From contig OX485807.1 in NCBI GenBank assembly GCA_950295325.1, forward strand, positions 28,923,666-28,987,665: a stretch of 64,000 nt of DNA. Reading direction: 5' to 3'. The position numbers and the translations under genes are program-made. The notes below the pieces were generated by a model. That model was not told the DNA's origin, searched no databases, and saw nothing but the letters and a program-made list of their open reading frames with translations. Shown here piece by piece: positions 26,553 through 37,324 of this stretch. Numbering within the stretch: position 1 is the stretch's first letter; each line of letters starts with the position of its first letter. Origin of the DNA: Polytrichum commune. Its lineage: Eukaryota > Streptophyta > Polytrichopsida > Polytrichales > Polytrichaceae.

Positions 26553-26583
26553 TAGGGTTTAGGGTTTAGGGGTTTAGGGTTTA
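26553..26583 (+). repeat. Short interstitial telomere-like repeat (TTTAGGG)n
   Basis: About four tandem copies of the plant telomere unit, GGGTTTA with one extra G, lie directly before an 80-bp minisatellite. They may come from double-strand-break repair or from the minisatellite itself. Confidence 0.7.
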
Positions 26584-26586
26584 TGA

Positions 26587-26900
26587 ACCACAAAGGTTGA
26601 AGCACAAATATGTGAATTATCGAATGAAAGGGCAAGGGGATGCGTGTGGGTTGTAAAACCATACGAACCACTAAGGTTGAAGCTCAAATATGTGAATTGT
26701 TGAATGAAGATGGCATTCGGATGCCTAATATGCGTTGTGAAACCATATGGACCACAAAGGTTAAAGCACAAATATGTACTTTGTTGAATTAATATGACAT
26801 TCGAATGCGTGTGGGTTGTGAAACTATACGAATCACTAAGGTTGAAGCTCACATATGTGAATTGTTGAATGAAAGGACAACCCATCAAATATAGAAGCTT
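26587..26900. repeat. Minisatellite of about 80-84 bp units, about four copies
   Basis: Units start at about 26587, 26667, 26751 and 26832 with the phrase ACCACWAAGGTTGAAGC, followed by CAAATATGTGAATTGTTGAATG and ending with GTGAAACCATACGA-like sequence. Alternate units resemble each other more than neighbours do (units 2 and 4 have CACTAAGG and AAGCTC). Minus-strand frames across it encode a repeated Cys/Phe-rich peptide that I regard as a by-product. Confidence 0.8.
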
Positions 26901-27129
26901 CAAAGAGGTTTCCAATGCGGGTGTCGGGGGATTTTTTCAAAAAGTGCAACTAACTTTTTGACTTCACCAACTTTTTTTTTATTCCTATTGTGTTGTCTTT
27001 ATCCTACCAACGAGAATTGGATCCTCTACATCTTGGATTACATCAAATATTGTATATTTCATAAAGTCCTTTGAGCTCAATATATAAGTAGAGCATTTAG
27101 ACTCATATATATAACGAGGGTAGAGTATC

Positions 27130-27669
27130 ATGGATAGGATGGGAGAGAAGAGAGACATGTTTGAGGGTCTAGGATGTGATGAGGAGATAGAAAATTTAGG
27201 TGAACCCGATATTCCATTCAATCCATCAACCAAGCGTGAGAGAGATGAGAGATGTGCTAGGGATCGATTTCGTGATGAGTATGTCATGACTCTCTTCTCA
27301 CAATCTACACAAGCTTGGAGGATGAGGGCGGAGGAGGACCAACGACGATATGCGGACAACTTTGAGATCGATGCGGTGGAGAATGACAACACACAATGCG
27401 TGGGTGGAGATCTAAATGATCTGATGAATTTGTGTGCGGATATTTTGGAGAAGCCCGGGGATGTGGATGTGGAAGAGACTTCAATCGACATTGAAGATGT
27501 CAAGGTAGCGGGAGAATCTTCAAGGACTTTGCATTTTCGTAAGAAGAGGAGAGGATTATCGCCTCATCGGCTACCATTGAAGGAACGGATGAAAGACCGA
27601 ACGATTAGCTATGTTGATTTACTTCGACCGAATCCTCTCCCAAAAATGGATCCTCGACGGAAGCCATAA
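27130..27669 (+). CDS. Small charged protein encoded within the hAT, function unknown
   Basis: An ATG-started frame of 179 codons lies between the kinase-like gene and array 2. The N-terminal two thirds are rich in Asp, Glu and Arg, and the C-terminal third is basic (RKKRRG near residue 138, a possible nuclear signal). I recognise no domain. Its codons are richer in G and C than the surrounding DNA, which favours real coding, and it stands on the same strand as the kinase-like and zinc-finger genes. Unlike the three main genes it has no GC-rich array directly upstream. A minisatellite lies there instead. It could be an accessory gene of the transposon or a fragment left by another insertion. 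Confidence 0.5.
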   Translation: MDRMGEKRDMFEGLGCDEEIENLGEPDIPFNPSTKRERDERCARDRFRDEYVMTLFSQSTQAWRMRAEEDQRRYADNFEIDAVENDNTQCVGGDLNDLMNLCADILEKPGDVDVEETSIDIEDVKVAGESSRTLHFRKKRRGLSPHRLPLKERMKDRTISYVDLLRPNPLPKMDPRRKP

Positions 27670-28146
27670 GCATCTACGAGGTTGCCATGACGGAAGTCAA
27701 GTTGACGGAATGAAGTGGAATATTAAATCGTGCATGGTTTGTTCATGTATGTGATTTATAAAGGGCATTTGTACCGTCGTCGCAATAATAAAGTCATTAC
27801 TTGTACATCGTTGTCTCTATAGGGATGATAATTTGTTGGTCATCATACTATATTGGTTACTTTGTTTCTTGAGGGATCCTTCATTAGTTTTGTGTGGATA
27901 AGTACACCGGTAATGATATTTAGTGTCACATATATTATTTGCAAAGGGCCTAAGTTAGATGGGGTGCGGATGGGGGGACGCGGGAATGTGCAGTAGAAAT
28001 ATTATTGCATATTCATGTAGAGGACTTCATTACCTATCCATGGATACCAAGAAATCATTTTTTGGACTTCATATGAATTTTTGAGAGCCAAAAAACCGAG
28101 ACTATGTCTAAACTTCCAAAAACAGTTTAAAAGTGCAGATTCAAAG
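27670..28146. other. Spacer between small ORF and array 2
   Basis: AT-rich, no gene seen. AATAAAG at about 27785 could be a polyadenylation signal for the ORF ending at 27669. Confidence 0.4.
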
Positions 28147-29195
28147 GAACTCGGGAGCGGACGTATGGGAACGCTAGAGCGGACGCAGGGGAACTCTAAA
28201 ACGGATGTAGGGGAACATGGGGCGGACTTATAGGAACGTTGGAGCAGACGTAAGGAAACATGGAGCGGACGGGGGGGAGCGGAAGGGGGGGGGGCAGGTT
28301 GGAGCGGACGGGGGGAACGCGGGAGCGGACTGAGGGGAGCGGACGTAGGGAACGAGGGAGCGGACTGAGGGGAGCGGACGTAGGGAACGAGGGGGCGGAC
28401 GTTTGGGAACGGGTGCGGACGGGGGCGGAAACGGGTGCGGACTGGGGGGAACGCGGGGGGCGGACGTAGGGGAACGAGTGCGGACGGGGGCGGGAACGGG
28501 TGCGGACGGGGGCGGGAACGGGTGCGGACTGGGAGGGGAACGGGCGCGCACTGGGAGGGAACGGGCGCGCACTGGGAGGGAACGGGCGCGCACTGGGAGG
28601 GAACGGGTGCGCACTGGGAGGGAACGGGCGCGCACTGGGAGGGAACGGGCGCGCACTGGGAGGGGAACGCGGGGGGCGGACGTAGGGAACGGGTGCGGAC
28701 TGGAGGGGAACGCGGGGGGCGGACGTAGGGGAACGAGTGCGGACGGGGGCGGGAACGGGTGCGGACTGGGAGGGGAACGGGCGCGGACTGGGAGGGGAAC
28801 GGGCGCGGACTGGGAGGGGAACGGGCGCGGACGGGAGGGAACGGGTGCGGACTGGGGGGAACGCGGGGGGCGGACGTAGGGGAACGGGTGCGGACTGGCG
28901 GGGAACGGGCGCGGACTGGTAGGGAACGGGTGTGGACTGGAGGGGAACGCGGGGGGCATACGTAGGGGAACGAGTGCGGACGGGGGCGGGAACGGGCGCG
29001 GACTGGGAGGGGAATGGGCGCGGACTGGGAGGGAACGGGTGCGGACTGGAGGGGAACGCGGGGGGCGGACGTAGGGGAACGAGTGCGGACGGGGGCAGGA
29101 ACGGGTGCGGACTGGGAGGGGAACGGGCGCGGACTGGGAGGGGAACGGGTGCGGACGGGAGGGAACGGGTGCGAACAGGGTGGGAACGGGGAGCG
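28147..29195. repeat. GC-rich tandem array 2, upstream of the RING/PHD gene
   Basis: About 1.05 kb of units of 21-24 bp such as GCGGACTGGGAGGGGAACG and GCGGACGTAGGGGAACG, G-rich on the plus strand. A block at about 28540-28660 repeats a GCGCGCACTGGGAGGGAACG variant five to six times almost unchanged, a sign of recent local expansion. Multi-phase open frames through it are artefacts of periodicity. The monomer is the same as in array 1, inverted relative to that array's C-rich half. Confidence 0.92.
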
Positions 29196-29202
29196 GATGG
29201 AG

Positions 29203-29212
29203 GGGTATATAA
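29203..29212 (+). promoter_or_regulatory. TATA box of the RING/PHD-finger gene
   Basis: GGTATATAAG follows array 2 within about 10 bp. Transcription would start near 29235-29240. The ATG at 29681 lies about 470 bp downstream, so the leader is long or contains an intron. Confidence 0.7.
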
Positions 29213-29680
29213 GTGGAGGGGACCACTTACATACCCCACTCCACTCCTTGTGGGCGCCCGGACGACCCTCCTCTACTACAGAGTGCGGGGTTTAGCGGGG
29301 TGCTCGGAGGAGTTAAGGATCCCTTTTTTGGGATCCTTTTATACTTTTTTTACTGACCTGTTTGTGGGTGTGATCCACGTGGACCCGTTCCCTTGTGACG
29401 TGGCATATTGCCTTTTTGGCATATTCCTTGTGACGCGCCCAGTCAACTGGCCTCTGCGTGAGCGCTGGTAGCGGGGTGCTCGAAGGGTGTGCTGAATTTT
29501 TGTACTTTAATTTTTAACGACATTTTTGAACTAATTCCACAGCAACACTATTTTGAAGTGTATGGTTGGATGTTTTGTAGCACTATTATGAAGTGCAATT
29601 AGTAATTTAAAAATTAGAGTTCTAGATTAGAATTAGAAACTACAATTTGGGTGGATCCGGCAAGTGAAGGATTTCCAGAC

Positions 29681-31657
29681 ATGGCAAGTGGAGGATCTGG
29701 AGACATAGCAAGTGCAAGATCTGGAGACATGGCAAGTGGGGGATCAGGTTGTCACAGATCACATGTACGCAAGGCCGCTGGGTTGGAGTGGGATGTTTAT
29801 GATGACAACACCCAAAAAGCCAGGGCAGGTTGGGAGAATGTACCACAACCGTGGTCAGTGAAGACTGCAATGCAGTACGTGGGCTTCCCTCACTTTGATC
29901 AGTTGTGGCCAAGACCTTGTCACGAGCGACATTGCAAGGCCATCAGTGCGAGTTATATGCAGCTTGATGACGTGGAGGCAAAATGGAGATTCCTAACGAT
30001 ACTTAAAAGTATCTCCAATTTGGATAGATGGCCCAAGAGCGCAATTCCAAAGTCGGTGGCGTGTATGATGTATGCGGAGCACGTGTTGCGAGTTAGGGTG
30101 GATTGGTCAAGTTTGGCTACCCTGCATGGTCAAAAATTTGGGGGTATTGGAATTGCATTCACTAAATGCACAGTTCCAGATATTTCATACACTCCCGTTC
30201 CGGAGTGGTTCAGGAGGAATCCTCGACTAGTGGACGAGCCTGGGGCCCCAATTCCAAAGGGTCGGGAACCAAAAAAACCACGTAATCGTAAACGACCAGC
30301 CAATGACGTGGAGATGGCCATCGAGGAGGCGTTTGAGCATATGGATGAGGGCATGGAGGCAAATGTCGAGGTCAACAACCTGATCAACAACGTGGTTAAC
30401 GAGGTCCTAGATGAGGTAAACCTTGGTGAACATGGAGCGGACCCGACGGAGAGCAGAATGGAGGAATTGCGTAAGCAATATGCGTTGGAAATTCGTGAGT
30501 ATAAAACGATGATTTTCGAGTTGGAAAATCGAGTTGCAACACTTACGATGGGGGAGGCTAGCAGTTCAAGTAGTACACCAATTAACCATCAGTCTTTGGA
30601 AGCAGAGAGGGACGCAACTTTACAGGAGGCCAAGATTGCAAAGTCACAAGCTCTGGAGGTATGTATGAGGAATGAAGTAATGCGAGGAAAGATGGAGGCT
30701 TTGCAAAAGGAGGTGGTGGACATGCAACAACAACTTCAAGTGGTCAATGAAGTGGTTGTTGATCACGAAGCCAAGATTGGCGGACTGGAAGAGCAGAATG
30801 CAAGGTTGAAGAAATTTCTGTTGGATGCGATTGTGGAGCGCAAAAATATGAGGACAAGCACATTGCTTGCTATGGCCAAGGCTCATCAATTTGAAGCTGA
30901 GTTTGAGAGCATCCAGAAAGAATGGAACCGCAATCAGAGAATGCGGAATATGATGCTCACGTCATGGCCAGAAGATGAGCAGATGTACCCTAGTAGGTGG
31001 GATAGGGATAATGAGTGGACATTACCAAGCGGGAGCATCGATTGGCGTCAAGTGACCGACCTAGATCACCATTGGGATGTGACCCAAGTGCATGAATATC
31101 CATTCCGCATGAGGGGTGAGTTGTTATGGCCAAATCCACATACAATGGTCTTCGACGGAACCGCATGTGCGATTTGCCAATGTCCATTTGGCCCAGAGGG
31201 ATGCTATCAAGTTGGATCATGTGGGGCCCAATTCCATCCACAATGTCGAATAGAGAATATGATCAAGAAACGCCAATGTCCTCATTGCAGATCACCCTTC
31301 CACCCTCGTTTGTACCTCCAATTTGGCCTTCGGGATTACATGCGTAACGACTGGGTATTAAAGCCATGGAACTTTCCCTTCGATCTTCAAGAGTTTGATG
31401 GGGAAAATGTTGAGTGGAGTTGGTTATACAATTGTGCCAAGGTTGAGCTATGGCACGAGAACAGAGATGGCGATTGGACACGGAATGCACATCAAATTTT
31501 GTATGTTGCAGACGAGTTGTATCCCAACAAGCCCCCCGATCATGGCTTGAAAATATTTTTGTACCAAACTCTTGAATGGCATTGGGATTCAACCAGCAGA
31601 CAATTAAAGAGAGGCATCACTACAAGAGTTTATATGACCTATTTGACAAAAATGTGA
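29681..31657 (+). pseudogene. Coiled-coil RING/PHD-finger protein gene, 5-prime part, cut by CACTA insertion
   Basis: The frame from ATG 29681 stays open to TGA 31657, but only 29681-31617 is original; the last dozen codons come from the inserted CACTA terminus. The N-terminus is Gly/Ser-rich. A Trp-rich segment of unknown type follows (residues about 35-180), then a basic patch RKRP near 208, and a long coiled coil with heptad-like Leu/Met/Glu/Gln (about 256-417). A zinc finger follows: C496-x2-C499-x8-C508-x5-C514-x4-H519-x2-C522-x10-C533-x2-C536, ending CPHCRSPF. The spacing is closest to a C4HC3 PHD finger while the final CPxCR suits a RING, so an E3-ligase role is possible but unproven. 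A GTG ten codons upstream is in frame but is a poorer start. The original C-terminus lies at 32821-33181. Confidence 0.8.
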
Positions 31658-32817
31658 CGAAATTTTGTTAATTTTGGTGTCATATAGGGCACCTTGATTC
31701 GGTCATACAATTAACAGAGTTCTGTCAATTTCTTTGTCATCTGGGACAATTATACACGTAGGATTCCATTTACTCCGGCCCCCTTGCCATGTTGGATTCT
31801 CTTTACCTCGTCATTTACCCATGGTGATGTGGTTTAATGTCCAAGTTATACTAGTAAAAAAATCCTAAATTAATAATCCACCCTCGCATTCGGGGCCTAC
31901 TCACATAGGTCTAAGGGCGAAGGGCCACCTCACCTAACCTAGGCTAATGGACAAAGCCACCTACCTACCCTAGGCGAAGCCAAGGGTGAGGGGTCAAGGG
32001 GATCGAACCTTGAACCTCTTGGCTATAGTGTGAAGGCCTTAGCCACTAAGCCACCGCTCATTACATGATATAGGCCAAGTATGTAAGAGTTTTGTATGAA
32101 GAAGCCATAAGACTTATAAACTTATGTATATATATTTTTTAATTAGTGAAAGTAAAAACAAGCATAAAATTAATGTATTTACTGTTTTTAATTAGTACGT
32201 ATTGTATTTGTATTAAAAAAAATTTACAAAAATACTCCTAAACATTATTACAGTAATTATTGTAATTATTTTAACTACATTAATTACAATAATTTCAGTA
32301 TTTTACTGAAAATAGCCAATTTCAGTATATACTTAAATTAGCAATTTTCAATATTTACTTAAATTAGCAAATTTCAGTATTTACCTAAATTAGAAAATTT
32401 CAATATTTACTTAAATTAACAAATTTCAGTATTTAGTTAAATTGGTAATTTCAGTATTTACTTAAATTGGTAATTTCCCCATTTACTTAAATTGGTAATT
32501 TCAGTATTTACATTAATTAATTAAATTAGTTATTACATTAATTATAGTAAATACATTAATTATATTAATTACTTATACTAGTAATTACAATAATTAAAAA
32601 CCTTTTGTAACACCTTTTGTTGTTAATAAATATGAGACACATGCTCAGGTGAAGGGAATAAGTTAAACGTGAAATATATAAATCTGATGAGAGAAAATTG
32701 ACACAAATTTTGAATAATGTCCGAATTGACAAAAATTCATAGCTTTGAGCTGATTTTGTCACTTCGGACATTTTAGTGTCACATTTTTGTTAATTATACA
32801 CCCATTTCCTTGTAGTG
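31618..32817. mobile_element. Non-autonomous CACTA element inserted in the RING/PHD gene
   Basis: The 1,200-bp element starts CACTACAAG at 31618 and ends CTTGTAGTG at 32817. It is flanked by CAT at 31615-31617 and 32818-32820, the 3-bp duplication of CACTA (En/Spm) elements. Subterminal ACAAAAATGTGAC occurs at both ends in opposite orientation. The interior is AT-rich, with repeated TTACTTAAATTRG-like units near 32330-32500, and has no transposase. A SINE-like insertion sits within it. Confidence 0.92.
31866..32060 (-). mobile_element. tRNA-derived SINE inside the CACTA element
   Basis: On the minus strand the head begins near 32060 with TGAGCGGTGGCTTAGTGG. It has a pol III A box TGGCTTAGTGG (perfect fit to TRGYNNARNNG) and, about 35 bp on, a B box GGTTCGATCCC (one mismatch to GGTTCGANTCC). 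The head resembles the Au-type plant SINE start. The body runs through GCCTAGGGTAGGTAGGTGGC to about 31866. I could not define a clear target duplication. Confidence 0.75.
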
Positions 32818-32820
32818 CAT

Positions 32821-33181
32821 TCATCCTCCTTGGTACAATGCAGCAGGTCTCGAATCAGTATCGGAGCATGATTTGGAGGAAAATGCAGATGACATGCCTA
32901 CGGAACGGGATCCGAGATATGAATTGCAGTTAGAGGTGGGGTACCACAAGAACAGGCTGCAGTTGGCTGCAATTGATGCACTCTTGCATAGAGTTGCGGA
33001 TGATGTGGTATTGAGATGGCTAAATGGTGGGCCTAGACCACGTAATGCCGTTCCATTGTCTCATGGTAGTCGTCCATACCTCACCCGTGGAACAACGCGA
33101 AGCATGGAAGCGGGGGAATCATCACGAGCACGACGAGGATCTACTTCAGCTAGAATAGACCTCGATTCAGATTCGGATTAG
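32821..33181 (+). pseudogene. Displaced C-terminal part of the RING/PHD-finger gene
   Basis: When the CACTA element and one CAT copy are taken out, the frame of the zinc-finger gene passes from base 31617 to 32821 without a shift and stays open for 119 more codons to TAG 33179-33181, giving a predicted original protein of about 765 residues. The tail contains a Leu-rich helix (IDALLHRVADDV), a basic Ser/Arg stretch and an acidic end DLDSDSD. Alone it has no suitable ATG near its beginning. This clean in-frame join is strong evidence that the two parts were one gene. Confidence 0.85.
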
Positions 33182-33880
33182 GCATTTTTGTACCATGTTT
33201 AGGAAGTTGTATAGAAACGGATGAAGACTTTAGACACAATGAACATATTTCATGTTCAAAGTATATGTAATATAAAGAGGATTTACCGACAAGTTGTCAT
33301 TTCTAAGATCGTGTAAAAGATAACATATGGATGCCACATGTTTTAATGTTATTCGAAACTTTTAAAAACTTACTTGAATATTAGTAATTCATATGATAGT
33401 CTAACCAAAAGTACTATTGACTACAAAGTCAATATTGAATACCACATAAAAATATAATTATATAAAACGGATAGAAAGATCCTCAAAAAGAGGATGTCAC
33501 CAACGAAGCATGTACAATCGAGCAATAGGGGATTGCAATATTTATAAAAGCATATTCTTTAAGATGCTCAATAAATAAACATAAAACTCCATTCACAGTA
33601 AGAATTATACAAAATAGTAATTAATAAAGGCATAACATGTTATTGGAGATTAATTGCAATGCTAAGTTGACAATCATATTGTATTTTAAAAAATTTAAAA
33701 AACATGCAATAAAAAATTTTATTACTATAATAAAATGTTACAACTTCGAAGGTAACGTTCGCTTTGTGGTCTAAATGTCTTACCGAAGGCCCTAAGGTTG
33801 TAACTTGTATCAATTTTGACGCAAGTAATAAATTATGGGAGTACGTGGGAGCACCGAAATACCACATTTGTGCAAAACCA
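33182..33880. other. Convergent intergenic spacer inside the hAT
   Basis: AT-rich, separates the ends of the zinc-finger gene (plus) and the transposase (minus). No gene seen. AATAAA-like motifs occur on both strands (AATAAATAAA near 33570). Confidence 0.45.
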
Positions 33881-36800
33881 TTACGTTCGAATCCGTACTG
33901 TGGGATCATTTGCTTCGACACATCTTGGGTCCTCTTCAGACTCGTCTGTGTTGCAATCATCATCTGTTTGGGGAGTCGCGCTCCGAAGATGCAACTCTCG
34001 GTCACGTTGTGAGAAAATTATCTTCTTGGTCGGCCGGGAGCCCTCTGCATCCTGTATGCCATTTTCATCTAGATGTGGTCTACCCTCATCTTCATTGTAG
34101 TCTTCAGCAGTAAACGGAAGCGATCTTCCCTGATACCTCTTCCTAGTACGTTTGACACCTCTCGTAGTTCTCTGACGCCCTCCACCCGTACCACGACTTG
34201 AGTGCACTTCATCTCTACTTCCATCTATAAAAACATCCCCCGTTGTACTTCCGCCTCCAACTCCAAGGCCACATGTTCCATTGGATTGACTGTGTGGAAG
34301 TGAAACTGATGCGGATGGAATTGCAATTGGTATGTTCTCAACAACATGTCGACGAACAGAATGACGACGTGGCGCCTCTGTAGTAACATTTCTTGAAACA
34401 TTGTGTATAGCAACCAAAGTAGCACCCACCGCAGTTGCACGTGAAACACCCAATCTAGAAGTATTGGCAATACTTCGAGTGAGAGGACGACGTTGACCTT
34501 GTGCATGCACTTGCACCGTAGAGGTTGATGCAGTTCTTTGAAGAGCACGGAATCGAGTTGTAGGTATTTCAGGAACATTGGGCGTTTGATCTTCTATACG
34601 ATGGTTGGATATGAGGGAGGCGTCCATGGATTCAGAATGTACTCGGGCTGGAAATGGATCCTGTTGAACGTGCGTTGGCTCATTTGCGGGTAGTACATTG
34701 TCACCTTCACCAAAAGAAAGAGAATCGCTCCGAGGTTGCAAGGAATCTACTTCAATTCCTACATTCTCACTTGGCCCCATAGCAACATTATGGGCAGGGC
34801 GAAACCCTTGTCTAATGTGGAGAGTTTCAAAAGGCGGTCCTCCAATAGACCCCTCATGATCGTCATGCATTCCGTCGTTATGTTGGGGGACATCCGGTTC
34901 ATCAAAATCAAACACCCCAAGGTTTCCATCACTACCATTGCCATCCTCATCTTCTGAATCATGATTCTCGGAATCGAGGTCATCCAAATCAAAGTCGATG
35001 TCATCAACATTGTTGTCATCATCATTTCCGGCACTATCATTTGGATCCACGTCATCTTCGTTGTCATCTTCTTCGTCAAGGTCATCGTCAGAATGGACCT
35101 CATTCAATTCGTACCATTGCGCAGGTCTTGGGCCCCTCCGATGTCGAATGAGCCTACTATTGGTATATATGTAGACGAGGTCCTCGGCACGACTATGCTT
35201 CAAGCGATTGCGACTCTTGTTGTGAACACATGAGTACATGCTCCAATTGCGTTCACATGCGGATGCGGAACATACTTGTGCAAGGATACGTCTTGCTATT
35301 GTTTGGAGGGCTTTAGCTCCACCTCCCATTGCATCCCACCATTCATGGAGAGGTGCGGCATGCACGCTCGGGTCAGTAGAATCAGCAAAAGGCCCTCGAT
35401 TTTCAAGGAAATCTTGGTACTGGTGGAGGATTTGGACATAAGTGTCCTTATCTTGAGCAAGCCTGCGAAGAACTCGATTTAGGATTGTCCTCAAATTCTC
35501 ATCCTCATGGAGTGGGGCCCAACCACGTAGAAGCGGATTTAACATCGCTCCAGCCCAATGTAGATCATTCAACATCAACCTCCATCTATTTTGAAACGTT
35601 AGCATAGCATTTGCAGCAAGCTCAGGGCTTAAGCGAAATGGAGGTTTACTGAATCCACGAATATGGGTTTGTAAATCATGCATGACCCTCCAAGCCATTC
35701 CCATTGCAGGCGCCTTGCCATTAAATACACGAAGAGCTTTAACAACCGGGATCACCATATACAAGAAATTTTCGCACGTGTTCCAGAATCCATCAGAACG
35801 TATAAAGCTTCGCACAGCAGAGCCCTTCATGTAAGAGGTGCGAGATCTCCTCCTCATATCACGCATTAGAGTAGGCCAATCCTCATCAACCACCATTCTT
35901 TCCAAAGCATTGCGTACTTGAAGAAGACGATCTATCATGATGAAGTTCGTTGCAAAACGGGTCTCTACAGGTAGGCGGAGTGAGAGATTTGGTGACAACC
36001 TCCGGAATATAGCTTGAGAAGCATGATGGTTTTTGATAAAAACACAAATATGGCGCGCCTTTTTTACCAACTTTTTCACCCATTCCTCCTTCCCCTAATC
36101 TTCTAAGAGGAGATCTAGGCAATGCGTAGCACATCCTTGAAAATATAGATCGGGATTTGCTTGAATCAAGTCGCGAGCAGCGGAGGCCATAACTGGGGCA
36201 TTGTCGGTGCAAATCTGGACCACATTATGTCGACCAACCTTTTCCACAAATGGTTGAATTTGAGCAGCAACGTATACATGATCCTTGTGATTTCCCGTGG
36301 TATCAATGGTACCCAAGAAAACATCTCCCTTTGTGCCGCATTGGAGAACGTTTAGGAGAGGTCGGTTTTGCACGTTGTCCCATCCATCACAACATATTGT
36401 AACACCGTATTTTTCAACGGAATTCCCCATCTTCTCCTTCACTTGCCTATCTAGGTCAACCTTTTTATCAGTTAACAACTTCGTACGGATGGCATTGTAC
36501 GATGGTGGTGTGTAGGCTGGCATTCGATGACGGGCAGTTTCACGCACAGCATGAACAAATGCAGGATGTCTCACAATGTTGAAAGGAATGTTAGCTTCAT
36601 AAAAAGCCGTTGCCCATGCTCTATCAAGGAGTTGTTTTGTTGACACATTGAACCCCTCCGTTATGTTGAGTTGACGTAGTTCACGAGGAGGTGTGCCATA
36701 TATCACAACATCAGAATGTTGAGTGGATTGGGACATAAGCAAAGGCTCTGTTTCACAAATTACGGAGTCCGCTATAATAGGCTCCAGGGGTACAATATCT

Positions 36801-37078
36801 GGCACCGGAGAGTCCTCATTTACAATGCCTACATGTAAGGGCACAATGCCTCCGCAATGTTCAAACAAGACCCTAATATGCGGGGGTACCATCCTACATG
36901 TGGAAACATCACAAGCACCCCCTACAGGAGGTCTATAACCAAGGTGGGCCAACATTCTATTTCCTCGGTAAGATATGACGAACGGGCAAAACCTACATTT
37001 AACCTGCCTTTGTGATTTACCGGGAACCATCCCCTTATCCTCGTACCAATGATCCCATGCATCATTTCGGCGTGGCAT
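33881..37078 (-). pseudogene. hAT transposase (BED / DUF659 / hAT dimerisation), one in-frame stop
   Basis: The frame from ATG 37078 down to TGA 33881 covers 1,065 codons, interrupted once by TAG at 36097-36095 (codon 328). Features in order: an N-terminal BED-type zinc finger (W-x2-Y near residue 10, CRFC near 30), a DUF659-like core with CCDGWDN (Asp about 231) and ICTDNAPVM (Asp about 292), the ATHCLDLLLED motif just before the stop, and a C-terminal hAT dimerisation region (ACERNWSMYS near 607). An unusual 400-residue tail follows, with a long Asp/Glu-rich stretch and then Ser/Thr- and Arg-rich segments. The family normally continues through the stop position with LED-x-G, so the TAG replaces a sense codon. 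A TTTGCAG acceptor at about 37097 suggests an intron in the 5-prime leader. The tail is longer than in typical hAT transposases (about 600-800 aa). Confidence 0.9.
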
Positions 37079-37311
37079 GACTTCAACAAAACCTGCAAAT
37101 ACAAACAAGTTAGAGCAAGTAACTTTGATCGCATACTAGGTCCTGTTCAAGAGTGCCACAAGGGCAACCCTAATTCACAGTCACTAGATTGGACAAAGTA
37201 TCCTCTGCATTCGGGTCTCACGCATTCAATCCTCACTCCTCAAAGGAGAATCAAAAGACTTGAGACACACTATGTCAGTGGAGGCAAAAATGGCACCTTG
37301 AACCCTCAATT

Positions 37312-37320
37312 TATAGTATT
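37312..37320 (-). promoter_or_regulatory. TATA-like box of the transposase gene
   Basis: On the minus strand ACTATAAATT lies directly after array 3 and about 235 bp before the ATG at 37078. Same array-TATA-gene order as the kinase-like and zinc-finger genes. Confidence 0.6.
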
Positions 37321-37324
37321 CGAA

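Noticed and set aside
26587-26915. A repeat protein encoded on the minus strand of the minisatellite
   Set aside because: Units vary in length (80-84 bp), so the frame is not kept consistently; no start or context.
28196-29239. Frames of more than 300 codons on the minus strand and others on the plus strand across 28.2-29.4 kb
   Set aside because: Same artefact in array 2. The repeated Pro/Ser/Arg or Gly/Arg peptides mirror the DNA monomer.
31861-32060. A functional tRNA gene at 32.0 kb
   Set aside because: A and B boxes are present, but the sequence does not fold as a full cloverleaf and is followed by a SINE-like body.
34225-35103. Alternative frames within the transposase tail (for example 34759-35103 minus, Met/Thr-rich)
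   Set aside because: They are shifted readings of the Asp/Glu-coding GAT/GAC region of the transposase.
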